From Clostridia bacterium (GTDB lineage: Bacteria > Bacillota > Clostridia > Christensenellales > Aristaeellaceae), in contig JAFWEJ010000008.1 of assembly GCA_017512985.1 (NCBI GenBank), forward strand, positions 62,001-126,000: a stretch of DNA of 64,000 nucleotides. Direction: 5' to 3'. The translations under genes and the position numbers were made by a program. Each line of letters starts with the position of its first letter. The first letter of the stretch is position 1. The notes under the pieces are model-generated. The model searched no databases, had not been told where the DNA came from, and saw only the letters and a program-made list of their open reading frames with translations. Shown here piece after piece: positions 55,188 through 63,996 of the stretch.

Positions 55188-55497
55188 GGGAAGCGGTGCC
55201 CCGGTGGGGCATATGCCGAAGGCAAAAGCGACCCGAGCGAGTCAGCCGAAACGAGCAATGCGAGCGCTCCAAGCGAGCAGTGCGTTGATTGAGGCTGCGG
55301 AGAGTAAGGGAAGCAGTGCCCCGGTGGGGCATTTGCCGAAGACAAAAGCGATAAGTAGTCCTGCCGTGCGCGGTGTGCGAGGCAGGAATTCCGCCCGCGG
55401 TGCGCGCGCGAATCCTTATGAAACGAGCAATGCGAGCGCTCCAAGCGGGCAGTGCATTGATTGAGGCTGCGGGGAGTAAGGGAAGCGGTGCTTTATT
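55181..55497 (+). repeat. Imperfect tandem repeat beginning at the acyltransferase stop
   Basis: GGAGTAAGGGAAGCGGTGC recurs at 55181, 55301 and 55473, giving two near-complete units of 120 and 172 bases plus a partial third. Each unit shares a GCCCCGGTGGGGC hairpin, GCCGAAGxCAAAAGCGA and ACGAGCAATGCGAGCGCTCC. The second carries an extra ~50 bases with CCTGCC / GGCAGG. The 5' end lies inside the last codons of the acyltransferase gene, and the last unit enters the end of the minus-strand gene. No gene lies within. Confidence 0.85.
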
Positions 55498-56152
55498 TTT
55501 CTGCAGCGGGAGACGGTTCCGCATCTGCCGGAACGATAATCATGTCCCTGCAGAGGATCCGCATGAACTTTGCCGCGTTTTCCTGGTTTCTTCCTGTGGC
55601 GACCAGACAGAGATAACCATCCTGCGCATATGCATATTTCATGAGACCGGGGAGCTTGTCCTGCGGGATACCGTAGAGATGAGTTTCGCCGGTTTCAGTC
55701 GTTCTGCGCCAGCCGTTCTGCAGATTGACTCCGGCACTGTCGAACAGGGATATCAGTTCCGGATCGTTCTCAAGCGGGAGCAGGACGCCCTCGAATGCGT
55801 AACTGATGAATTCTTCCCGCGGAAGGAGATAGAGATCGCCTTCGCCGGCGGCAAAATAGGTTGACAGCTGCATCGGCCCGTAAGCATTGTCAACAAGAAT
55901 CAGCCGCGGAAGGAGTTCCTCCATATCGGACATTTCTGTTTCCCGGACGTGATCCATATATTCCGTAAGCTTCTGATCATCCATATACCCATATACATAA
56001 AAGCCGATGGTTTTTTCCCTGGGCGAACGATAGGCGGAGACGGTATACAGAATATCCACCAGACCGATACCGATTGCGATGATCAGGAGATATATCCACC
56101 AACTGTAGGTGAAATGCTGTTTCAGCCTGACGGAAGTAAGCGGTGTTTTCAT
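55493..56152 (-). CDS. Membrane-anchored protein with solute-binding-like domain
   Basis: The 219-residue protein has an N-terminal membrane helix (about 15-37, WWIYLLIIAIGIGLVDILY) and an outside domain with GDLYLLPREEFISYAFEG and LYGIPQDKLPGLMKY, resembling pieces of extracellular solute-binding proteins. ATG 56152 has only a weak GGAACGA site; a TTG 15 bases earlier is possible. Its 3' end lies in the tandem repeat. Function unknown. Confidence 0.55.
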   Translation of the reverse strand: MKTPLTSVRLKQHFTYSWWIYLLIIAIGIGLVDILYTVSAYRSPREKTIGFYVYGYMDDQKLTEYMDHVRETEMSDMEELLPRLILVDNAYGPMQLSTYFAAGEGDLYLLPREEFISYAFEGVLLPLENDPELISLFDSAGVNLQNGWRRTTETGETHLYGIPQDKLPGLMKYAYAQDGYLCLVATGRNQENAAKFMRILCRDMIIVPADAEPSPAAEK

Positions 56153-56353
56153 AGGGATTCGTTCCAATCAATTCAGAATTATGTTTGGTCAGTCAACATT
56201 ATGAAGCATATCACGGAACAGGGCTAAAAACAAGGCAACCTATACGGAAAAGCAGGAAAACACAACCGGAAAAGAGAATTAATACAAACAGAACAAAAGC
56301 GGAAGCATCTCATTTGTACATTCTTTAATGATCAGGAAAGGAAGGGAGTTTTC

Positions 56354-57004
56354 ATGAAGTATCAGCCGATCATCACCGTAGGGAGACAGTACGGTTCCGG
56401 CGGCCGTTATGTAGCCAGGCTGCTGGCGGAGAAACTGAACATTCCTTTCTATGATAAGGAATTGCTGGCAGAGGCTTCCCGGGACAGCGGGATCTGCCAG
56501 GAACTGCTGGAAAGCTATGATGAAAAACAGGGAAAGAATCTGCTTTTTTCGCTGATCAGCGGCGCACAGACGCGGGGTGAAACGGGGACCATGTATATGG
56601 ATATGCCCCTCAATCACAAGATCTTTCTGGCACAGTTTGATACCATCCGCCGGATTGCGGACGAAGGGCCCTGCGTGATTGTTGGACGCTGCGCGGACTA
56701 TGTGCTGCGGGACCATGAGAATGTGATCAACGTTTTTGTCAAAGCAAAGACCGAGGACAGGATCCAGCGTGTGATCAGATACAACGGCGCAGACCCTGTG
56801 AAGGCGGAAGAAATCCTGCGCAAAGCCGACAAGCAGCGCGCAGCTTATTACAACTACTATGCCACAGGCACATGGGGCGACGTGAGCAATTATGATCTCT
56901 GCGTGGATACCGGCACACTGGGAATTGAAGGCTGCGTGGACCTGATCTGCAAGTGTGTGGAGATCAAACAGAAAATGACTGAGGAAGAAGAAAAAGAATG
57001 GTAA
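56354..57004 (+). CDS. Cytidylate kinase-like family protein
   Basis: The 216-residue protein starts MKYQPIITVGRQYGSGGRYV, with the P-loop-like GRQYGSGGR of the cytidylate-kinase-like family, followed by IPFYDKELL and CVIVGRCADYVLRD. The family is a predicted nucleotide kinase of unknown substrate, distinct from Cmk. GGAAAGGAAGGGAG precedes the start. It overlaps the next gene by seven bases. Confidence 0.85.
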   Translation: MKYQPIITVGRQYGSGGRYVARLLAEKLNIPFYDKELLAEASRDSGICQELLESYDEKQGKNLLFSLISGAQTRGETGTMYMDMPLNHKIFLAQFDTIRRIADEGPCVIVGRCADYVLRDHENVINVFVKAKTEDRIQRVIRYNGADPVKAEEILRKADKQRAAYYNYYATGTWGDVSNYDLCVDTGTLGIEGCVDLICKCVEIKQKMTEEEEKEW

Positions 57005-57750
57005 AACGGATATGCGCGCTGTTTCTGGCGCTGCTCCTGCTGACAGCCGGAAGCAGTCTCGCTGACTTGAAACTGGATGAAAGTACTCCAGCACTGAAAT
57101 CCCTGAAGACATACATGGAGAATGTGAATACATTCCTGGCTGAAAGCGGCGAACAGGAGATCAATCATATCTTTGACCAGCTGAAAACCATCGTGGAACT
57201 GGGGATCACTTCTTCGGAAGACGCTTATGAACCTGAAGGAGTGACAGTCAGCGTTTACCTGTACTACGGCAGTATCAACTACCTGCTGCTCCGGGTAAAC
57301 GACGCAAACCGTTTTCCGAAGGTTGCGGCGGCCTTCCGGCGGGCGCTGAACCCGCAGACGATGACGCAGGAGGAGGCGCTGAAAACGCCGGCGGAACGGG
57401 CAAAGAAAGCGGTAAAGAATCCCACTGACTCCTTTGTGGACAAAGTGGAAGACGAAAAGCTGAACGGGATCAGTTTCCGGGAATTTTATGCCTACTATCC
57501 AGACCAGTATCACGACGGAGTCAACTGGAGCCAGTTGCTGATCATTTTCCCGCAGGAGGGATTCTGGAACGAGGAGACGGGCATCATTGACAACGAGGCC
57601 CAGCCAAAGACAGAGGACCGTGAAAGCGATCAGGCAGAAGAATACGACGGATACTATTCCACGGATGGATATGAGCACCTGAGCATCAGCATGACCCCCA
57701 CGCCGGAACCGGATTCCGCCGCAGCGGAGTACGACGAATTCTTCAGATAG
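56998..57750 (+). CDS. Secreted hypothetical protein
   Basis: The 250-residue protein has a signal peptide ([22 protein letters not shown]), helices in the first half ([20 protein letters not shown]), and an acidic, Pro-rich C-terminus ([18 protein letters not shown]). It overlaps the cytidylate-kinase-like gene and is probably translated from it by coupling. No family is recognised. Confidence 0.55.
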   Translation: MVKRICALFLALLLLTAGSSLADLKLDESTPALKSLKTYMENVNTFLAESGEQEINHIFDQLKTIVELGITSSEDAYEPEGVTVSVYLYYGSINYLLLRVNDANRFPKVAAAFRRALNPQTMTQEEALKTPAERAKKAVKNPTDSFVDKVEDEKLNGISFREFYAYYPDQYHDGVNWSQLLIIFPQEGFWNEETGIIDNEAQPKTEDRESDQAEEYDGYYSTDGYEHLSISMTPTPEPDSAAAEYDEFFR

Positions 57751-57785
57751 TTGTTTCTGTGTTGTTTTTTACCGGTTTGCTTGTT

Positions 57786-57824
57786 TCTCCCCGGGTGAAG
57801 GGATACAATCTTCATCCGGGGAGA
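57786..57824 (+). promoter_or_regulatory. Strong hairpin in the icd leader
   Basis: TCTCCCCGG / CCGGGGAGA with inner TGAAG / CTTCA stems, ending 20 bases before the icd start. A TACAAT lies in the loop. No T tract follows. It could terminate the upstream transcript weakly or regulate icd. Confidence 0.4.
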
Positions 57825-57844
57825 ACTATTTACAGGAGAGTATT

Positions 57845-59050
57845 ATGAACAAGATTCAAATGAAAACGCCCCTGGTAGAGATGGACGGGGACGAGATGAC
57901 CCGGATCCTCTGGGCGGAAATCAAAAAAGAACTGCTGGAACCCTTTGTGGACCTGAAAACAGAGTATTATGACCTGGGACTGAAGCACCGGGACGAAACA
58001 AATGACCAGGTGACGGTGGACAGCGCAAACGCTACGCTGAAATACGGCGTCGCAGTGAAGTGCGCCACAATCACACCCAATGCCCAGCGGGTAGAAGAAT
58101 ACAGCCTGAAGGAAATGTGGAAGAGCCCGAATGGCACGATCCGCGCGATTCTGGACGGCACCGTGTTCCGCGCACCGATTCAGGTAAACGGCGTGCATCC
58201 GACGGTCAGGACCTGGAAAAAGCCCATCACGATTGCCCGCCATGCCTACGGCGACGTGTATAAAAACTCGGAGATCCGGATTCCCGGAGCCGGAAAAGCG
58301 GAGATTGTCTTTACCGGGGCGGACGGAAAAGAGATCCGGCAGACGATCTTTGATTTCAAAGGGCCCGGCGTGGTCCAGGGAATCCATAACCTGGACAAAT
58401 CCATAGAAAGTTTTGCCCACAGCTGTTTCCGCTATGCGCTGAGCATCAGGCAGGACCTGTGGTTCTCCACAAAGGACACAATCAGCAAAACATACGATCA
58501 CCGGTTCAAGGATATTTTTGCGGAGATTTATGAGCGGGATTACAAAGAAGCGTTTGAGAAGGCAGGCATCACTTATTTCTATACGCTGATTGACGACGCC
58601 GTGGCCCGCGTGGTCCGTTCTGAAGGCGGGTTTATCTGGGCGTGCAAGAACTATGACGGTGACGTGATGAGCGATATGCTGGCCACAGCATTCGGTTCGC
58701 TGGCGATGATGACTTCCGTGCTGGTCAGCCCGAACGGACAGTTTGAATATGAAGCAGCACACGGCACTGTGACCCGGCACTATTACCGTTACCTGAAGGG
58801 CGAGGAGACCAGTACCAATCCGGTGGCAACGATCTTTGCCTGGAGCGGCGCGCTGCAGAAGCGCGGGGAGATGGATAACCTGCCGGACCTGCAGGCTTTT
58901 GCCGACAGGCTGGAGAAGGCTACGCTGGATACCATCAACGACGGCATCATGACCAAGGACCTGGCCCTGCTCTGTGAAGGCGGCGCAAAGGCCGTGAACA
59001 GCAAGGAATTCCTTTCGGAGATCCGGAAACGGCTGGAAGGCAATTCATAA
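57845..59050 (+). CDS. icd: Isocitrate dehydrogenase (NADP+, eukaryotic-like class)
   Basis: This 401-residue TCA enzyme makes 2-oxoglutarate. Family landmarks are [53 protein letters not shown] and [13 protein letters not shown]. This is the homodimeric class II type, distinct from E. coli Icd. GGAGAG precedes the start. A probable small RNA gene follows. Confidence 0.96.
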   Translation: MNKIQMKTPLVEMDGDEMTRILWAEIKKELLEPFVDLKTEYYDLGLKHRDETNDQVTVDSANATLKYGVAVKCATITPNAQRVEEYSLKEMWKSPNGTIRAILDGTVFRAPIQVNGVHPTVRTWKKPITIARHAYGDVYKNSEIRIPGAGKAEIVFTGADGKEIRQTIFDFKGPGVVQGIHNLDKSIESFAHSCFRYALSIRQDLWFSTKDTISKTYDHRFKDIFAEIYERDYKEAFEKAGITYFYTLIDDAVARVVRSEGGFIWACKNYDGDVMSDMLATAFGSLAMMTSVLVSPNGQFEYEAAHGTVTRHYYRYLKGEETSTNPVATIFAWSGALQKRGEMDNLPDLQAFADRLEKATLDTINDGIMTKDLALLCEGGAKAVNSKEFLSEIRKRLEGNS

Positions 59051-59078
59051 TTCCGTATTCTCAGTTTGGCATTATCCG

Positions 59079-59105
59079 CGTTCCGATCATTGGAACGCGG
59101 TTTTG
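59079..59105 (+). terminator. Rho-independent terminator after icd
   Basis: CCGCGTTCC pairs with GGAACGCGG around GATCATT, followed by TTTTG. Confidence 0.8.
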
Positions 59106-59117
59106 CATGTGTTGTAC

Positions 59118-59146
59118 TTGACGATAAGTACTGCCTGGCATATAAT
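59118..59146 (+). promoter_or_regulatory. Strong promoter of the candidate ncRNA
   Basis: TTGACG, 17 bases, TATAAT. Confidence 0.8.
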
Positions 59147-59152
59147 AATGAC

Positions 59153-59370
59153 AGACATCCTGGGGTTCGCGACAGCTTTTCGGTTTTCCCCACATTTCAT
59201 AAAATGGAGCCCGGGTCCAGTGAACGATATGCCATGCCCCCGTTTTTAACGCCAGGGGACGGCAGAGGCGTTCGGCAGGGCACCAGCCTGCTTTACAGAG
59301 CGGGTGAAAAAACGAGGGCATCGGCTCCCCGGGGTTCGCATAAAGGGCTGTGAAAAATCACAGCCCTTTT
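59153..59370 (+). ncRNA. Candidate structured non-coding RNA, about 218 nt
   Basis: A near-consensus promoter and a clear terminator (GGGCTGTG / CACAGCCC then TTTT, 59345-59370) bracket a stretch without a plausible protein frame. Long-range pairs are visible: GGAGCC (near 59204) with GGCTCC (near 59319), and ATGCCC followed by CGTTTTT (59232-59249) with AAAAAACG followed by GGGCAT (59304-59318), enclosing two hairpins (AACGCC / GGCGTT and GCAGG / CCTGC). I do not recognise tmRNA, RNase P, SRP RNA or 6S RNA features. Family unknown. Confidence 0.6.
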
Positions 59371-59473
59371 CATATACAATTATGGCAGGTTTTCGCGTGA
59401 GGGATGATCTGTCTGTCTATTTGGTATATGTATTAAGACGTAATGATCGGGATTTGAACGGGATTAAATCAAG

Positions 59474-59493
59474 GCCGGCTCAGATGAGCCGGC
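59474..59493 (-). terminator. Terminator of the motor operon
   Basis: GCCGGCTC / GAGCCGGC with a 4-base loop, just past the stop of the minus-strand gene at 59498. The T-rich tail is weak on both strands. Confidence 0.65.
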
Positions 59494-59497
59494 TGTT

Positions 59498-59980
59498 TTA
59501 TCGCCCGAGAGTGAGCGATGTCGTAAGGGGAATACCCCAGAAATAATACGATACGGTGGCCTCACGGACGGAGTGCATGGTCCTGTCCGTGAGAATGGTT
59601 GATGACAGATCCATCTGCTGGCCGGAGGGCAGGTCGTGAACAGCTTCCTCACCGATCTGAAGCACATCGCCCTGCATAGGGGTGATCCGGACTTCAATCA
59701 CTTCCGCTTTCAGGAAGGTATGGTTGTCCAGGTGGACCGTATAGGTCAGGAACTGGTACTGGTCCGCGGAGCCCAGATCGCTGTTTGTAAAGCGGGTGCC
59801 GACAAATGCTGATGAGGCAACTCTTGACTTCAGCGTATTGAAATAGTCAACCTGTGTAATGCCGTCGGTGGCGATACAGGCCTCGAAGCGGATATCCAGG
59901 TTTGCGTTCAGGTAAAGATATCCCGCTCCGATAAATGCTGCCAGTACCAGGATGATCAATATGATTCCCAAGGGTTTCAT
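59498..59980 (-). CDS. Membrane-anchored protein downstream of the motor pair
   Basis: The 160-residue protein has one N-terminal membrane helix (about 5-25, LGIILIILVLAAFIGAGYLY) and an outside beta-rich domain (QFLTYTVHLDNHTFLKAEVI, VSYYFWGIPLTTSLTLGR). It lies 87 bases after the ZorB-like gene on the same strand and could be part of its operon. No family is recognised. Confidence 0.55.
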   Translation of the reverse strand: MKPLGIILIILVLAAFIGAGYLYLNANLDIRFEACIATDGITQVDYFNTLKSRVASSAFVGTRFTNSDLGSADQYQFLTYTVHLDNHTFLKAEVIEVRITPMQGDVLQIGEEAVHDLPSGQQMDLSSTILTDRTMHSVREATVSYYFWGIPLTTSLTLGR

Positions 59981-60067
59981 GCATACACCTCAGAATAAAA
60001 ATTCACAATTCATAATGAAATCAAACAGAATAATGCCCGCTGGGGAGATCGCGGCAGGACGGCAAAC

Positions 60068-61024
60068 TTACTCTCCATCGGAAAGGATGCGGTTCATCTC
60101 TTCGATCATTTCCGAATCCTTCAGGCTGAATTTGAATTCCACACGGCGGGAGGCGTCTTTATCCTCAATGCCGTTGACATAGACCGGATCGGATTCACTG
60201 CGGCCGGTCGCTGTCATAATCTCCTGCAGCTTGGCTTTCTGGGCGGAGGACAGGGACGGCATATTCAGGCAGTACAGCGCCACCTGCAGGGCGCGGTTCT
60301 GGCTCAGCTTCAGGTTGGACTCATAAGTGCCGCTGGTATCCGTATGGCCTTCGATGATGATCTCACCAAGGTAATCGGCATATTCGGGCCGCAGCAGCAC
60401 ATCCAGGTATACAGGGATAAAGCTGTCCAGGAAATCTTTGCCTTCCTGGCGGATTTCAGCATGCCCGGTTTCAAAGAGAACCGAGCTGTCCAGCTTGATA
60501 TCGCCGCTGTTCGGATCCACGGCCGCTTTCAGCTTTGCCGCGGTGAGTGTGTTGGACAGGTCCTGGATCATGGTGGACCTGATACCGATCAGTTTGTCGA
60601 TCCGTTCCGCCTGAATTGTCAGCAGGTCCTGCTGCTCCTGCAGCCTGATCGTGGCGGCTTCCAGATCAGCTTCCCTGGAGGAAAGAACGATCTGCAGGTC
60701 TGCGAGTTCCACTTCTTTTTCATCCAGCTTGGTTTTCATCTGGTCCAAGTCACCCTGGACGATTACCAGGCGGGCTTTTTCAGCGTCCAGCTCTTCATTG
60801 GCCAGCTGCAGGGCAATGGTCTTCTGATCCAGTACGATCTGCTGGTCGCTCAGTTCCTTCGTTTTAATTTCCAGCATGGAGAAATACTGATAAAGACTAT
60901 AGGTCAAGATCAGGACAAAGATGAGCAGCAGGGCGGCCATCATGTCCGAATAGCTGATCCAGCTGGCGCCGGTGCCGGAAGAACCCCGGCCGGCACGCCG
61001 GTTGTGGATGCGTTGGCGCGCCAT
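60068..61024 (-). CDS. ZorB/MotB-like protein with OmpA domain
   Basis: The 318-residue protein has a short cytosolic N-terminus, one membrane helix with SYSDMMAALLLIFVLIL (Asp27 at the ion-binding position of MotB/ZorB), a coiled-coil of about 100 residues (ELSDQQIVLDQKTIALQLAN...), and a C-terminal OmpA-type peptidoglycan-binding domain (IIIEGHTDTSGTYESNLKLS, SQNRALQVALYCL, DASRRVEFKF). It would form the anchored stator partner of the MotA-like protein three bases upstream. Confidence 0.88.
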   Translation of the reverse strand: MARQRIHNRRAGRGSSGTGASWISYSDMMAALLLIFVLILTYSLYQYFSMLEIKTKELSDQQIVLDQKTIALQLANEELDAEKARLVIVQGDLDQMKTKLDEKEVELADLQIVLSSREADLEAATIRLQEQQDLLTIQAERIDKLIGIRSTMIQDLSNTLTAAKLKAAVDPNSGDIKLDSSVLFETGHAEIRQEGKDFLDSFIPVYLDVLLRPEYADYLGEIIIEGHTDTSGTYESNLKLSQNRALQVALYCLNMPSLSSAQKAKLQEIMTATGRSESDPVYVNGIEDKDASRRVEFKFSLKDSEMIEEMNRILSDGE

Positions 61025-61026
61025 GG

Positions 61027-62316
61027 TCAGGCCTCCTCCGACAGACGGGCGAGGGTATCCGATACGGTCAGAACGTGATCATTCAATGTGGACATCAGGG
61101 AACGGATCTCTTCCAGCTTTTTGTCCGCGGCGGAATCGCCGGGGGCGGAGAGACCCTGCATCTTTTCAGTCAGGCCGGACAGAAGGGAAGACATATCCCT
61201 GCTTTCCTGCCGCATATCGCGGAGCAGTTCGGAAGCGTTCTTTTCAAAATTTTCATCCCGGTCCCGCACTTCGTCAATGCGGGTCATGTAGCTGTCAAAC
61301 TGATCCAGCGCATGGGATGTGATTTCCTGCAGGGAGCGTGCGTTGCGGACAATTCCTTCCGCAGCGGTGAGGTTTTCCCCGGTGGCCTGGGCCGCGCGGA
61401 TCTGGCTTTGTTCCAGGGCGCCCATGGTCTTTGAAAGGGAGGAAAACTGGTTTCCCAGGCTCCGGTCCATTTCGGACAGGAAGCGGCTGACGATATGATT
61501 GACACCCTCGATCTGGTTGCGGGTGGTTCCGACGATGAAACGATCCATGGATTCTGCCACGGGGGACATTGTCATGGAGATGGAGCGGCTTACACTGTCC
61601 GCCAGCCGGTCCACAAGAGCCTCATTGATGCCCTGGAGCATGAAGTTGCGGTCCTGGTTCTGGATGATCATCTGAACGTCGTTATCCAGAGGGCGGGACA
61701 TGGCCAGCTGGGTAAAGGAAGTTACAAAGTCATCGATTGCGCGATAGCTGGAGCCCTGGGAAATGCGGTTGAGCATATTGAAAATGAGGCTGCAGCTGAT
61801 GCCGGCCACAGAGGTGCCGAAGGCGAAACGCATACCGCTCAGCAGATCCGGGATTCCCTGAATCAGCTGGGTGGAATCGGCAAAGTTCAGGGAGGAAAGG
61901 CCGCGGGAAAGCCCCATAAAGGTGCCCAGGATACCAAGGGACGTCAGCAGGTTCGGAATCAGTTCGGCCAGTCCGGCGTTGCCCGGGCCGTGGGTTACGG
62001 TATCGTCATTGATATAGTCTTCCACATTGGTGGGCAGGCCGCGGCGGTCCAGCTGCTCCGCGTTCTGCAGGAAACGGAGCCAGCTGCCTTTCAGGCGGCG
62101 GCCGACGAAACGGGCTTCCTGCCAGACGGGCTTGTCGAGCTGCTTGCCGGCATTCTGCTGCAGGCGGACAATCGCCCGGCGAAGGGAAGCGGTGGTCCGC
62201 CACAGAGGGATCAGGCACTTGAACAGGCCGATCAGTGTGACAACCGCGATGGCACCGTATACAACATAATCGGCAAGATCCGGAAGGATCGCCGTAACTT
62301 TAGACAGATCGGGCAA
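61027..62316 (-). CDS. ZorA/MotA-like proton channel protein with long cytosolic tail
   Basis: The 429-residue protein starts with TTG (62316), preceded by GGGAGG at good spacing. It has an N-terminal membrane helix (about 15-35), then NLLTSLGILGTFMGLSRGL (about 122-140) and GMRFAFGTSVAGISCSLIFNML (about 161-182), the MotA/TolQ/ExbB core. A ~220-residue helical tail follows. ZorA of the Zorya anti-phage system has this architecture; here no ZorC, ZorD or ZorE is adjacent. It could power an unknown process or a new defence variant. Confidence 0.85.
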   Translation of the reverse strand: MPDLSKVTAILPDLADYVVYGAIAVVTLIGLFKCLIPLWRTTASLRRAIVRLQQNAGKQLDKPVWQEARFVGRRLKGSWLRFLQNAEQLDRRGLPTNVEDYINDDTVTHGPGNAGLAELIPNLLTSLGILGTFMGLSRGLSSLNFADSTQLIQGIPDLLSGMRFAFGTSVAGISCSLIFNMLNRISQGSSYRAIDDFVTSFTQLAMSRPLDNDVQMIIQNQDRNFMLQGINEALVDRLADSVSRSISMTMSPVAESMDRFIVGTTRNQIEGVNHIVSRFLSEMDRSLGNQFSSLSKTMGALEQSQIRAAQATGENLTAAEGIVRNARSLQEITSHALDQFDSYMTRIDEVRDRDENFEKNASELLRDMRQESRDMSSLLSGLTEKMQGLSAPGDSAADKKLEEIRSLMSTLNDHVLTVSDTLARLSEEA

Positions 62317-62393
62317 GGTGTTCGCCTCCCTTTGAAAAAGGATACAGTAATCATATCATATTTGACACAATAATGAAACGATTGATTAACAAA

Positions 62394-62419
62394 CAATGTT
62401 CCCCATAAGAGGAACATTG
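62394..62419 (-). terminator. Terminator of the DUF308-sirtuin transcript
   Basis: On the minus strand CAATGTTCC / GGAACATTG is followed by TTTGTT. Confidence 0.75.
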
Positions 62420-62449
62420 CTGAATGAAAAACAAATTATACCTACCTGT

Positions 62450-63166
62450 TTATGAGAGAGAGGAGAGGACCTCGCCGACCTTGTCGTGGATGACCAGGTC
62501 GCACTGTCCGTCCATGGGGGTGGCGTCACGGTTGATCAGAACCAGGTGCTTTCCGCGGAAATAGCGGACAAGTCCGGCAGCCGGATAAACGGTCAGGCTG
62601 GTGCCGGCAATGATCAGCAGATCGGCTTTTGCGATGGCATTGACCGCTCCGGAGATCACATCATTGTCCAGTCCTTCCTCATAAAGCACCACATCCGGTT
62701 TGATCCGCCCGCCGCAGGTGCACACCGGGATCTCATCCCTGCTGTCCCGGATATATTCCGGCGGATAGAATTTGCCGCATTTCATGCAGTAGTTCCGGTG
62801 TACGCTGCCATGGAGCTCGTAGACATTTTTGCTGCCCGCGGCCTGATGCAGTCCATCGATGTTCTGCGTCACGACGGCCAGCAGCTTTCCTTCCTTTTCC
62901 CATTCCGCAAGCTTCAGGTGCGCTTTGTTGGGCTTTGCGTCCAGGGGCAGCATCTTGTCCCGGTAAAACCGGAAGAAAGCTTCCGGCTTTTTCATGAAAA
63001 AAGTATGGGAAAGGATGGTCTCGGGCGGCCAGTCATACTTCTGGTTGTACAGGCCGTCTACGCTGCGGAAATCCGGGATGCCGCTCTCCGTGGACACGCC
63101 GGCGCCGCCGAAAAAGACGATACGTTCGCTCTCGTCCACCATGCGCTGCAGTTCTTCGTATGCCAT
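62450..63166 (-). CDS. cobB: NAD-dependent protein deacylase, sirtuin family
   Basis: The 238-residue enzyme has the NAD loop GGAGVSTESGIPDFRS, TQNIDGLHQAAGS, the catalytic His in YELHGSVHRNYC, a zinc site (CMKCG...CTCGG) and the acyl channel RIKPDVVLYEEGLD. It removes acetyl or other acyl groups from lysines. AAGGAGG precedes ATG 63166; the frame is open 37 codons upstream. It follows the DUF308 gene by 13 bases. Confidence 0.93.
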   Translation of the reverse strand: MAYEELQRMVDESERIVFFGGAGVSTESGIPDFRSVDGLYNQKYDWPPETILSHTFFMKKPEAFFRFYRDKMLPLDAKPNKAHLKLAEWEKEGKLLAVVTQNIDGLHQAAGSKNVYELHGSVHRNYCMKCGKFYPPEYIRDSRDEIPVCTCGGRIKPDVVLYEEGLDNDVISGAVNAIAKADLLIIAGTSLTVYPAAGLVRYFRGKHLVLINRDATPMDGQCDLVIHDKVGEVLSSLS

Positions 63167-63179
63167 CGGGCTGCCCTCC

Positions 63180-63872
63180 TTATGTTTCTGCTTCAGGCAG
63201 AGGCTCTTCGGGTGCCTGCTGTTCAGCCGAGTCCTGGTGCGGCTCGGGCGTACTCTCAGGCTTGTGCGGCGCCTCACTGCGTTTGCGAATCTTTCTTTTC
63301 AGCAGCAGGAATACCGTAATATCCAGCACCGCTTCGGACAGCAGCAGGATACCGATTACCAGTTTCTGTTTCTCCCCGAGGAAAGCGGGGTTCAGCAGGG
63401 AAATCACGCCGATTACAATGGAAAACGCCGCCAGGATCAGCAGGATCCACCATTTTTCCGCTCCAAGCGATTTGCGGTCAAAAGCGTACTGGATCTTCAG
63501 GAAACCGCCGAAAAGCAGCGCCAGTCCCCATGCGTACTGCAGGAGACTGCCAAGTGCTTCAGGATTGAAAGCAAGCATTCCTCCTGTGACCAGCAGGATC
63601 AGGCCGATCGCAAGCCTGGACTCAACGATGCGCACGATCGGTTCTGACCGGATATATTCAATCAGGAACCAGACGCCCAGGAAGATCAGGCAGGCGGCGA
63701 GCACATATCCGGTGATCATCAGCGCCAGGTCTTCCAGAAGGATCAGCAGAATCCCGCTGATCAGGCAGAAAAAGATCGGAAGAAGCATCGGCCGTCCGAT
63801 CCGTTCTTTTCCCGGGACGGTTTCCTGATTGCCGGAAACAGGTTCAGGTTCATTGCGTTTTTTCAGTTTCAT
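63180..63872 (-). CDS. DUF308 (HdeD-like) membrane protein
   Basis: The 230-residue protein has six membrane helices with the family pattern (LPIFFCLISGILLIL, ITGYVLAACLIFLGVWFLIEY, SRLAIGLILLVTGGMLAFNPE, IVIGVISLLNPAF) and a Pro/Glu-rich cytosolic C-terminus (PHKPESTPEPHQDSAEQQ). GGAGGAAAAG precedes the start. HdeD members are linked to acid stress in enterobacteria; the role in Clostridia is unknown. It leads the two-gene unit with the sirtuin. Confidence 0.82.
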   Translation of the reverse strand: MKLKKRNEPEPVSGNQETVPGKERIGRPMLLPIFFCLISGILLILLEDLALMITGYVLAACLIFLGVWFLIEYIRSEPIVRIVESRLAIGLILLVTGGMLAFNPEALGSLLQYAWGLALLFGGFLKIQYAFDRKSLGAEKWWILLILAAFSIVIGVISLLNPAFLGEKQKLVIGILLLSEAVLDITVFLLLKRKIRKRSEAPHKPESTPEPHQDSAEQQAPEEPLPEAET

Positions 63873-63967
63873 ATGTCTTTTCCTCCGTTTTCCATGTGTA
63901 TTTCATTTCAACAGCCGGATCCCTGATTCCTTCCTTGTTCTTCGCGTGTTCAGGCATCCCAAATCGG

Positions 63968-63996
63968 TTGACATACGGAGGTGCGCATGGTAATAT
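63968..63996 (+). promoter_or_regulatory. Consensus promoter reading out of the window
   Basis: TTGACA, 17 bases, TAATAT at the last bases of the window, so a plus-strand gene probably begins just beyond. Confidence 0.7.

Larger units (their letters stand above)
59051..59497. other. Region between icd and the next gene
   Basis: It holds a small stem after icd (CCGCGTTCC / GGAACGCGG, 59079-59103, followed by TTTT), the ncRNA promoter and candidate ncRNA, and the terminator at 59474-59493. No protein gene. Confidence 0.6.

Noticed and set aside
59153-59370. 6S, SRP or tmRNA identity for the candidate RNA
   Set aside because: No tag-peptide frame, no SRP GGAA domain and no single long 6S-type stem with a central bubble could be found by eye.
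59445-59465. Partial tRNA T-arm
   Set aside because: On the minus strand GTTCAAATCC looks like a T-loop, but the flanking stem does not pair and no acceptor or anticodon arm is found.
59498-62316. Complete Zorya system
   Set aside because: Only the motor pair is present. No ZorC, helicase ZorD or HNH ZorE lies on either side.
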